The notes below the pieces were generated by a model. The model was not told the DNA's origin. It did no database searches and saw only the letters and a program-made list of their open reading frames with translations. Shown in pieces: positions 1 through 6,189 of a stretch of 36,005 nt of DNA; within the stretch, counting starts at the first letter, position 1, and each line of letters begins with the position of its first letter. The DNA is taken from NCBI RefSeq assembly GCF_000285835.1, contig NZ_HE978600.1, positions 620,850-656,854 of the forward strand, read 5' to 3'. This stretch comes from Brevibacterium senegalense. Its GTDB lineage: Bacteria; Actinomycetota; Actinomycetes; Actinomycetales; Brevibacteriaceae. The position numbers were made by a program, and so were the translations under genes.

Positions 1-11
1 GGGGCGATTCA
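1..11 (-). mobile_element. Probable insertion-sequence end (left edge)
   Basis: The first 11 bases are the exact reverse complement of the last 11 bases of the window. Read outward, both are TGAATCGCCCC. IS3-family elements of high-GC Gram-positives commonly begin with TGAACCGCCCC-like ends, so this is probably the tip of an insertion sequence lying mostly outside the window. It begins exactly where the resolvase reading frame is interrupted. The match is seen directly; the IS3 assignment is inference. Confidence 0.55.
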
Positions 12-194
12 CCGCTTCGCCCGCGATTTGCCGCTCAGGTGGTCCTCGAATACGCGATCGCACGCACCCAGCACCTCGTGCTGCCGCGCAGGATTCTGGT
101 CGCCACTGCTGACCCGCACATACCCGACAACCTGCCCGCGTGAGTGTCCACCTGGGGCCTCGGACCCGGAAGACGCTTCTGTCCGATCGTCCAC
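9..194 (-). pseudogene. Serine resolvase N-terminus, truncated by an IS end
   Basis: This is the first part of a resolvase/invertase-family serine recombinase. The conserved core VVGYVRVSSGDQNPARQ carries the nucleophile serine (RVS) and is followed by FEDHLSGKSR, the usual start of the catalytic fold. A GTG at 194 is chosen because a strong AGAGGAGG sits 7 bases upstream; a longer frame to ATG 266 would run through the res-like core. Coding stops after the residues AKR, where the TGA of the terminal sequence TGAATCGCCCC is read as stop. Only about 60 residues of a roughly 190-residue family remain, lacking the rest of the catalytic domain and the DNA-binding helix-turn-helix, so it cannot be active as seen here. 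Confidence 0.8.
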
Positions 195-195
195 G

Positions 196-255
196 ATCAC
201 ACCTCCTCTGACAGCATGCTCACGGTCCGCCGCGCGAGTGTCCAGACGGTATACC
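196..255 (-). repeat. 60 bp direct repeat, copy 1 (resolvase 5' region)
   Basis: These 60 bases recur exactly at 26315-26374 in the same orientation. The segment runs from just upstream of the resolvase GTG start through its ribosome-binding site to the end of the palindromic core GGTATACC. Identity stops at that core on one side and at the start codon on the other. The exact stop at the core fits past strand exchange there. Confidence 0.9.
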
Positions 256-265
256 TGTTTTGACA
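239..265. other. res-like recombination site (left copy)
   Basis: A 27 bp segment starts with TGTC, ends with GACA and has the palindrome GGTATACC (248-255) near its centre. Tn3-type resolvase crossover sites are about 28 bp, with inverted TGTC/GACA half-sites and a central TA-rich step. It lies about 45 bp upstream of the resolvase start, as expected for a res region. The recombination role is inferred from these features. Confidence 0.5.
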
Positions 266-646
266 CGTTTCGGCGCTACGAGGAATTGCTGTCAATCGGG
301 GTCTCAAGATGTGGAGTTGATCGCTCGGTGGCGGTCTTCTGTGATCGCTTCGTGGCGTCAGCTGCCAATAACGAGGATGCTAGCGGCTGCTTCAGCCGGC
401 TGAAGCTCTTGCTGCTCCAGCCCTACTGCTCCTGGCGGAGGAGAATTTCCTTTCCGATCGACCATACAAGCTGATCAGCTCGGTACTGACTGTGCACCGT
501 GCCTGCACCTGGGCCTGGTGGACGCGCCGCTTGAGGGCCTTCAGCGTCTAACGATAACCATCGGGAAGAGCACATCTGCAGCAACCGTACGCCTCATTGT
601 CCCGGCATCCGGGTCTGCTGCGGGAATCGCTTTGGCCCACCGGATG
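266..646. other. Non-coding stretch with an 18 bp palindrome
   Basis: No credible gene lies between the resolvase fragment and cueP. The one clear structure is a perfect 18 bp palindrome, GCTTCAGCCGGCTGAAGC, at 389-406, which could be a recombinase or regulator site. CATCCGG (606-612) and CCGGATG (640-646) could form a weak hairpin just after the cueP stop. I see no tRNA or other RNA gene. Confidence 0.4.
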
Positions 647-1228
647 TCATGCGAGCTGCAGGTCGGTGATGCAGGTGGCACCGTCGTCAGTGGTGGTGAA
701 GTCGGAGGTGCCCGTCCGGCCGTCATGGCTGATCTCGATGGTGCCGTTGATGTCGCTGGGCACCCAGAAACCGACGAACCCGTTGTCGAAGGTGGTGATC
801 TGTTCGTCGACCACGGTTTCACCGGTGGTGCTGTCGGTGATCTGGACGTCGATGGCTTCGTTGCTGAGCTCGCCCTGGCAGGTGGTCAGGCTGTGGTAGA
901 AGCAGTCATGTGTCTGGTCGACGTAGGGGGCGATCGACAGGTAGGACAGGTCCTGCGGCAGGTCCAGGGTCACTTCCTGCGCGTTGTCGGTCAGCACCAG
1001 CTCATCGGGATAGACCGATGCGATCAGGTCTGCTGGCCTGTCGGCGATCTCGAGCTGGTCCAGATGATCGATGATCTCGACGGCATCCATGCTTTCGAGA
1101 TCGAAAGTGGCAAGGAGCTCCGCCTGCGAGCCGGCGCCGGGTGCTGGTTGCGAGTCTGCTGCCGGGGCGCATCCTGCCAGCACCAGCGAGAGAGCGGCTG
1201 CCGCGATTCTTGCTCGTTTCACTTTCAT
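647..1228 (-). CDS. cueP: CueP-family copper-binding lipoprotein
   Basis: A 193-residue secreted protein with a lipoprotein signal (VLAGC, lipidated Cys20), so it should be anchored on the outer face of the membrane. The mature part has the hallmarks of CueP: DAVEIIDHLDQL, SVYPDELVLT, APYVDQTHDCFYHSLTTC, FDNGFVGFW and a final Cys186. Cys109, Cys117 and Cys186 match the three conserved cysteines of the family, which binds copper and supports Cu(II) reduction in Salmonella. It is the last gene of a leftward tlpA-ccdA-cueP set, so the two upstream thiol enzymes may keep its cysteines reduced. ATG 1228 is preceded by AGGAGATGA, a good ribosome-binding site. Family identity is strong; the partnership is inference. 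Confidence 0.9.
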   Translation of the reverse strand: MKVKRARIAAAALSLVLAGCAPAADSQPAPGAGSQAELLATFDLESMDAVEIIDHLDQLEIADRPADLIASVYPDELVLTDNAQEVTLDLPQDLSYLSIAPYVDQTHDCFYHSLTTCQGELSNEAIDVQITDSTTGETVVDEQITTFDNGFVGFWVPSDINGTIEISHDGRTGTSDFTTTDDGATCITDLQLA

Positions 1229-1318
1229 CTCCTCGTCGTTCGGGCGGGTGCCTGAGGGTCAGCATGCGCAGCAGTGGTCACTGCGCAGCGGTGGTCTCAC
1301 TGAGTGGTCAGGGGTGTG

Positions 1319-2098
1319 TCAAATGATGGTTTCGAAGCCGCCGATCATGCCTTGCAGGCTGTTGACCCATTGGGTCCAGACGCCGCTGACGAGCAGCACG
1401 CCGATGATGATGAGCATCGCGCCGCCGATCCTGCTGATCAGGAGGTGGTGGTCTCTGGCCCACTGTAGCCTGCCGGTGCCCTTGACGATGAGTACGGCAA
1501 CGACGATGAACGGCACGCCCAGTCCGAGGCAGTACATCAATGTCAGCAGGGCACCCCGCCAGATGCCGTCGGTCCCGGTCGCCCCGAAGCTGGTCGACAG
1601 TGCCAGCACCGCCGCCAATGTGGGGCCCATGCACGGTGCCCAGCTGAGGGCGAAGGTGGCGCCCAGGGCGGGGGCGCCCCACAGCCCAGCGGGTGGACGC
1701 TTGCTGATGCGGGCGGTGCGCTGGAACATGCCAATCCCGCCCATGAACACGATGCCGGCGATGATGACGACGACGCCCATCACACGGTTGAGGACATCGG
1801 CCCACTGGCTGAGCAAGACACCGGCGAGGCTGAACGCCAGGCCCATCGACACGAAGACGACGGCGAAGCCGACAATGAATAGGGAGACCCCGATGACGAC
1901 CCGGCTGATCTTCCGGTCAGTCAATGAGGCGGCACCCAACCCGGTGACGTAGCCGATGTAGCCGGGGACCAGCGGCAGGACGCACGGGGAGAAGAACGAG
2001 ACCGCCCCGGCGAGGATCGCCACCGGGATCGCCAGCAGCATCGGACCGGACAACGCAGTCTGCGAAAAGGTCTCTCCGATGGAGGCCAGCAGCATCAC
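1319..2098 (-). CDS. ccdA: CcdA-like transmembrane thiol-reductant transporter (left copy)
   Basis: A 259-residue integral membrane protein of the CcdA/DsbD transmembrane family. It has about six hydrophobic segments and the two signature cysteines, FSPCVLPLVPGY (Cys39) and WAPCMGPTLA (Cys156), which carry electrons from cytosolic thioredoxin to extracytoplasmic partners. Its start overlaps the end of the upstream tlpA by four bases, so the two are translationally coupled and very likely partners. The product is about 87% identical by eye to the copy at 30108-30887. Placement between tlpA and cueP points to thiol reduction for copper handling rather than cytochrome c maturation: no cytochrome genes are near. 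Confidence 0.92.
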   Translation of the reverse strand: MMLLASIGETFSQTALSGPMLLAIPVAILAGAVSFFSPCVLPLVPGYIGYVTGLGAASLTDRKISRVVIGVSLFIVGFAVVFVSMGLAFSLAGVLLSQWADVLNRVMGVVVIIAGIVFMGGIGMFQRTARISKRPPAGLWGAPALGATFALSWAPCMGPTLAAVLALSTSFGATGTDGIWRGALLTLMYCLGLGVPFIVVAVLIVKGTGRLQWARDHHLLISRIGGAMLIIIGVLLVSGVWTQWVNSLQGMIGGFETII

Positions 2099-2709
2099 GC
2101 CGGTTCCTCCAACACGTCACCGATCAACGCTTTGAGGGTGGACTCGTCCACGGCTCCCATCACCCGGGCTGCCGCCCGGCCCTGGGAGTCCAGGACAACG
2201 GTGGACGGGACCGCCTGCGGGGGCAGCACCGAACCGAGCGCGGTGACGCCGAGGCCGTCCTTATCCAGCATGGAGGGAAACGTCAGATCGAAGGTCCTGG
2301 CGAACGCGTCGGCGGTCGGCGCCTCGTCGCGGACATTGATGCCTAGGAACTTCACGCCGTTTTCCTGGTATCGCTCGTAGTTGGCCTGCAGCGCCGGGGC
2401 TTCCTTGCGGCACGGAGGGCAGGCGGCGTACCACAGGTTGAGCACCGCCGGGGCCCCGCGCCAGTCGGCGAGGTCGAAGGCGGTGCCGTCGGTGTACTCA
2501 CCGGCCAACTTGATCGGCTCCCCCCGCTCACCGAGGGGCAGCTGGGTGATGACGCCGGCCCCGGAGATGTAGCCCTGCTCATTGACCTCCGGCACCTGGT
2601 CGGCCAGCTCGTCGGTATTGGTGCCGCACCCAGCCAGACCAAGCGCGAGGAGAGCGGTCAACGAGCCTGACCGGCGGATCATCGAACGACGCGACAGAGG
2701 TGAGAACAT
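2095..2709 (-). CDS. TlpA/ResA-like thioredoxin-fold lipoprotein (left copy)
   Basis: A 204-residue lipoprotein: an arginine-rich N-terminus, a hydrophobic stretch, lipobox LAGC (Cys28), then an AhpC/TSA-TlpA thioredoxin fold. The active site is WYAACPPCRKEAP (Cys97, Cys100), and VLPPQAVPSTVVLD carries the cis-proline loop. It should act outside the membrane as a disulfide reductase fed by CcdA. It heads a leftward operon with ccdA (4 bp overlap) and cueP. A GAAGATT direct repeat 78 bp upstream of the start suggests control by the nearby two-component system. A close paralogue is at 29500-30111. Its substrate is not visible from sequence; CueP is the obvious candidate. Confidence 0.9.
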   Translation of the reverse strand: MFSPLSRRSMIRRSGSLTALLALGLAGCGTNTDELADQVPEVNEQGYISGAGVITQLPLGERGEPIKLAGEYTDGTAFDLADWRGAPAVLNLWYAACPPCRKEAPALQANYERYQENGVKFLGINVRDEAPTADAFARTFDLTFPSMLDKDGLGVTALGSVLPPQAVPSTVVLDSQGRAAARVMGAVDESTLKALIGDVLEEPA

Positions 2710-2786
2710 CCTTCTTCTTCTTCGACTCGCAGGAAACGACTCCCTTCATTCTGATCGCGGAGGCAATGGTGAAAGGACCAGGCTTC

Positions 2787-2806
2787 TTGAAGATTTGACG
2801 AAGATT
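2787..2806. promoter_or_regulatory. Putative response-regulator box 1 (tlpA / CDF)
   Basis: TTGAAGATTTGACGAAGATT contains two direct GAAGATT units 11 bp apart (2789-2795 and 2800-2806), the spacing typical of OmpR/PhoB-family dimers. It lies in the divergent intergenic region between tlpA (minus) and the CDF gene (plus), so it may serve both. Very similar boxes lie at 3836-3855 and 9123-9141. Confidence 0.6.
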
Positions 2807-2914
2807 GCCCTGGTGACAGCCCCGACGAGGTGAAACGGGTTACATTCGGATCAGCGCGTGGCCCGACGCGCCGTGCTGTCTTCAATTCCCCGACAGGTCA
2901 ACTCGGAGGCCAGG

Positions 2915-3823
2915 ATGAGCCAACACAGCGGACATCTACCAGTCGACGGAGACCGCACAGCCCTCAGGATCTCCGGGTGGCTGACGGGAGTGTATTTCGT
3001 CATCGAGCTGGCCATCGGGCTGTGGTCCGGGTCAGTTGCGGTGATCTCCGACGCCTTCCACACGTTCTCGGCCGTCGGCGGGGTGCTGATCGCGCTGGTC
3101 GCACAGCGTCTGAGCCAACGCCCCGCCACTACGAAGGAGACTTTCGGGTGGGCCCGCGCCGAGATCATCGGAGCGCTGTTCAACGGACTCTTCCTCGCTC
3201 TGATGGCCGCCTACGTGTTCTACATGGGAGCCATGCGCCTGGCCGACCCGATCGAGCTGCCCACCACGGTGATGCTCTGGGTGGCCGCCGGCGGCATCCT
3301 CACCGAGCTCATCGCGTTCGGGCTGCTCTACCAACGGCAGAAGACGAACCTGAACATCAAGGGCGCGTTCTGGCACATCCTGCAGACCTTCGTCGGCAGC
3401 CTCATCATCATGATCTCCGCGGTGGTCATCCAGCTGACGGGCTTCCTCGCGATCGACCCGCTGCTGGGCATGGTCTTCGGCGTGGTGCTGCTGTGGGCAT
3501 CATGGACCATCATCCGCTCGGCCCTGAGAATCCTGCTGCAAGGCACCCCTGAACACCTCGACCTGCCCGCGGCGATCACCGCCCTGGGCGAGATCCACGG
3601 TGTTGAGGACGTCCACCATGTGCATGCCTGGAGCATCACCTCCGGGCGCACCGTCTTCTCGGCGCACCTGCACGTGGCCGACCCGGCACTACACGAGACC
3701 GTGCTGGAACAGGCGACCGGGCTGCTCACCGGCCGGTTCGACATCTATTTCTCGACTCTGCAGATCGAGCGCACCTGCCCGGCCGAGGCCGCCACGAGCA
3801 TCGACATCACCAGACAGCCGTGA
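2915..3823 (+). CDS. Cation diffusion facilitator with an altered metal site
   Basis: A 302-residue CDF-family transporter with six membrane segments and a cytosolic C-terminal domain (EDVHHVHAWSITSGRTVFSAHLHV), which normally exports divalent metal by proton exchange. ATG 2915 is chosen because GGAGG lies 5 bases upstream; an earlier in-frame start (2858) lacks a good site. The transport site is odd. Zinc CDFs have HxxxD in both TM2 and TM5, but here TM2 reads SDAFHTFSA and TM5 reads FWHILQTF, so both aspartates are replaced (Ala and Thr). The preceding Asp in TM2 remains. The substrate may therefore not be zinc; copper-module context suggests copper-linked export, but that is inference. Confidence 0.85.
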   Translation: MSQHSGHLPVDGDRTALRISGWLTGVYFVIELAIGLWSGSVAVISDAFHTFSAVGGVLIALVAQRLSQRPATTKETFGWARAEIIGALFNGLFLALMAAYVFYMGAMRLADPIELPTTVMLWVAAGGILTELIAFGLLYQRQKTNLNIKGAFWHILQTFVGSLIIMISAVVIQLTGFLAIDPLLGMVFGVVLLWASWTIIRSALRILLQGTPEHLDLPAAITALGEIHGVEDVHHVHAWSITSGRTVFSAHLHVADPALHETVLEQATGLLTGRFDIYFSTLQIERTCPAEAATSIDITRQP

Positions 3824-3835
3824 CGCGGCGGCCAT

Positions 3836-3855
3836 TTGAAGGTTTGACGAAGATT
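3836..3855. promoter_or_regulatory. Putative response-regulator box 2 (autoregulation)
   Basis: TTGAAGGTTTGACGAAGATT matches box 1 at 19 of 20 positions and has the same two units 11 bp apart. It sits 58 bp before the chosen response-regulator start, which fits autoregulation and argues against the longer reading frame that would include it. Confidence 0.6.
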
Positions 3856-3912
3856 CGGCCGCAGCGGGCGCTGAGGGCTGTGTGCCACCAGCACTGGGGA
3901 CAGACTGGGTAC

Positions 3913-4626
3913 ATGCGGGCTGAACGAACCGACCACCACTCTGGCGGACGCATCGTCGTTGCCGAGGATGAAAAGCCTCTGGCGCAGATGGTGGCGACCT
4001 ATCTGAGTCGAGACGGCTTCCACGTTGAGCAAGCACACACCGGAGTCCAGGCGCTGGACAGCGTCAGGGCCGAGGAGCCTGACGTGCTGATCCTCGACCT
4101 CGGACTGCCCGGGCTGGACGGCATCGAGGTCTGCCGTCGCGTGCGGGCGATGTCGGAGTGCTACGTGCTGATCCTGACCGCCCGAGGTGGTGAGAACGAC
4201 AAGCTCATGGGGCTTGCCGCCGGTGCGGATGACTACATCACCAAGCCCTTCAGCGTCCGGGAACTGGTCGCCCGAGTCCACGCCGTGCTCAGGCGTCCCC
4301 GCACCGGAAACCCACCCCAGGACTCCGTCCGCGTCGTCGGCGACCTCACCATCGACCTCGCCGGCCACGAGGTCCGCCGCGACGATGCGGTGCTTCCCCT
4401 GACGCGCACCGAGTTCGACCTGCTGGTCGCCTTGTCTGCAGCACCCCACCGCGCGCTCTCCCGCCGGCAGCTCATCGACGCCGTCTGGGACACATCCTGG
4501 GTCGGCGATGAACGGATCGTCGACGTCCACATCGGCCACCTGCGGCGCAAGCTCGGTGAAGAGCCCGACGGTGGCGGCCTCATCGAGACCGTCCGCGGCG
4601 TCGGCTATCGCATGGTGCTCCGATGA
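3913..4626 (+). CDS. OmpR/PhoB-family response regulator (likely copper-responsive)
   Basis: A 237-residue two-domain regulator. The receiver domain has the acidic pair (AEDE), phospho-acceptor Asp62 in LILDLGLPG, the Thr switch (LTARGG) and Lys in ITKPFS. A winged-helix DNA-binding domain follows (LTRTEFDLLVAL, DVHIGHLRRKLG, VRGVGYRMV). ATG 3913 is preferred over ATG 3820 because the longer version would place the operator-like repeat inside the gene and add residues without similarity to the family. Its stop overlaps the kinase start (ATGA), giving a coupled pair. Boxes upstream of itself, tlpA/CDF and the storage protein suggest a copper regulon. CopR/CusR-like function is inferred from context. 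Confidence 0.9.
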   Translation: MRAERTDHHSGGRIVVAEDEKPLAQMVATYLSRDGFHVEQAHTGVQALDSVRAEEPDVLILDLGLPGLDGIEVCRRVRAMSECYVLILTARGGENDKLMGLAAGADDYITKPFSVRELVARVHAVLRRPRTGNPPQDSVRVVGDLTIDLAGHEVRRDDAVLPLTRTEFDLLVALSAAPHRALSRRQLIDAVWDTSWVGDERIVDVHIGHLRRKLGEEPDGGGLIETVRGVGYRMVLR

Positions 4627-5741
4627 GGCTGCGCAACTCCGGCCTGGCCACCCGCCTGTTCGCCACGCAGCTGATCGTGGTGGCGGCAAGCCTGCTCGGA
4701 GCGGTGGCAGTCGCCACCCTGGCCGGGCCCCCGCTGTTCCACGAACACCTGGAAATGGCCGGCATCCCGGGGGGATCCTCGGAACTGTTCCATGTCGAGC
4801 AGGCCTACCGCGACGCGAACCTGATCACCCTGGCGGTGGCATTGGGCACCGGTCTGGCCTGCGCGCTCCTGGCCAGCTTCCTGCTCTCCCGCACGATCCG
4901 CACCCCGCTGGAACAGCTCACCGCTGGGGCAGCCGAAGTCGCCCGCGGCAACTACAATGTGCGCGTCCCGGTGGTCGGCGCCGGCGTCGAACTCGACTCC
5001 CTGGCCCGAGCGTTCAACACGATGGCCGACCAGCTGACCCGCACCGAGGAGACGCGGCAACGCATCCTGTCCGACCTCGCCCACGAGATGAGCACACCGA
5101 TCTCGGTCATTTCCGTCTACCTCGAGGGGCTGCAGGACCAGGTCGTCGAGTGGAACCCCACCACCCACGCCGTGATGGCCGAACAGCTGGCACGCCTGAC
5201 ACGCCTTGTCGAAGACATCGACGATGTCTCCCGCGCTGAGGAAGGCCGCATCGACCTCGACCCCGCCCCCGTACCCATCGCCGACCTGCTCGACAGCACT
5301 GCTGCCGCAGTCCAGGAGAGCTACACAGCCAAGGGCGTGACCCTCACCACCACAGCCGACCCCCGAGCCGGCACCGTGATCGCCGACCGGCAACGGTTGG
5401 CACAAGTCCTCGACAACCTCCTGTCGAACGCCCTGCGCCACACTCCACCCGGGGGAACCGTCTCCCTCACCGCCACCAACACCCGCGACACCGTGCTCAT
5501 CCGTGTCACCGACACCGGCGACGGCATGACCGCCGACCAGCTCACCCACATCTTCGAACGCTTCTACCGCGGCGACACCGCCCGCGATCGCGACCACGGC
5601 GGCTCCGGCATCGGCCTGACGATCTCCCATGCCCTCATCGCAGCCCACGGCGGCACCCTCACCGCCTCCTCCGCCGGCCCCGGACACGGCTCCGAGTTCA
5701 CCATCGAACTGCCCCGCACCCCCGGAAAGGCCTACCCGTGA
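4623..5741 (+). CDS. Sensor histidine kinase (likely copper sensor)
   Basis: A 372-residue membrane kinase. Two transmembrane segments (about residues 10-32 and 67-89) enclose a short extracytoplasmic loop of about 35 residues containing His and Met (FHEHLEMAG, LFHVEQ), which could bind a metal ion. A HAMP linker (RTIRTPLEQL to FNTMADQL), the phospho-acceptor His154 in SDLAHEMSTPIS, and an ATP-binding domain (DNLLSNALRHT, DTGDGM, GSGIGLTI) follow. The H-box has Met-Ser where most kinases have Leu-Arg. It overlaps the response regulator by four bases. Copper sensing is inferred from the neighbourhood. Confidence 0.88.
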   Translation: MRLRNSGLATRLFATQLIVVAASLLGAVAVATLAGPPLFHEHLEMAGIPGGSSELFHVEQAYRDANLITLAVALGTGLACALLASFLLSRTIRTPLEQLTAGAAEVARGNYNVRVPVVGAGVELDSLARAFNTMADQLTRTEETRQRILSDLAHEMSTPISVISVYLEGLQDQVVEWNPTTHAVMAEQLARLTRLVEDIDDVSRAEEGRIDLDPAPVPIADLLDSTAAAVQESYTAKGVTLTTTADPRAGTVIADRQRLAQVLDNLLSNALRHTPPGGTVSLTATNTRDTVLIRVTDTGDGMTADQLTHIFERFYRGDTARDRDHGGSGIGLTISHALIAAHGGTLTASSAGPGHGSEFTIELPRTPGKAYP

Positions 5742-5761
5742 GAACGAACACCTTTACTCAC

Positions 5762-5778
5762 ATACCCCATGGGGGTAT
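5762..5778. promoter_or_regulatory. CsoR-like operator before copZ-copB
   Basis: ATACCCCATGGGGGTAT is a perfect 7 bp inverted repeat (ATACCCC / GGGGTAT) with a 3 bp spacer. This matches the G/C-tract palindromes bound by CsoR-family copper repressors. It lies 57 bp before the copZ-like start. No csoR gene is in the window, so the repressor would have to be encoded elsewhere. Confidence 0.65.
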
Positions 5779-5834
5779 ATCCGGTTGTTGGAGGCTCTCT
5801 CCACCTCTCCGAGCCCACTAGTCAGGAGCACATC

Positions 5835-6155
5835 ATGTCCGCATCCTCCCGTCAGCTGCCCCTCGCATCGGCAGGCTGTGCCTGCTGCGCACCCTCCGGT
5901 GCCGCCACCGCAAGTGCAATCAGCGGCAGCGCTGAGCTCGTTTCCACGGTCACGCTCGCTGTGGAAGGGCTGACCTGCCAGGGCTGCGCTTCGCGCGTAA
6001 CCCAGGCCCTGCAGGCACTGGACGCGAACGCCCAGGTGGACGTCACGCTGGTACCTCATGGTCGCTCCACCGTCACGGTGACCAGCAGCTCGGCGGACAC
6101 GGGGGTTCTGCAGTCGGCGCTTGCCGCGGCCGGCTACTCCGCAGCAGAGGCCTGA
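5835..6155 (+). CDS. copZ: CopZ-like heavy-metal-associated domain protein
   Basis: A 106-residue protein with one heavy-metal-associated domain; the Cu(I)-binding loop is GLTCQGCASRV (CxxC). Before the domain lies a 35-residue N-terminal extension with a second cysteine cluster, GCACCAPSG, unusual for simple CopZ chaperones. Start ATG 5835 is taken because CAGGAGCAC lies just upstream. It should be a cytosolic copper chaperone passing Cu(I) to the ATPase encoded 34 bp downstream. A CsoR-like palindrome upstream suggests copper-induced transcription. Confidence 0.85.
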   Translation: MSASSRQLPLASAGCACCAPSGAATASAISGSAELVSTVTLAVEGLTCQGCASRVTQALQALDANAQVDVTLVPHGRSTVTVTSSSADTGVLQSALAAAGYSAAEA

Positions 6156-6189
6156 TCGGCTGCCCACCACCCGACTGTGAAGGACAACG

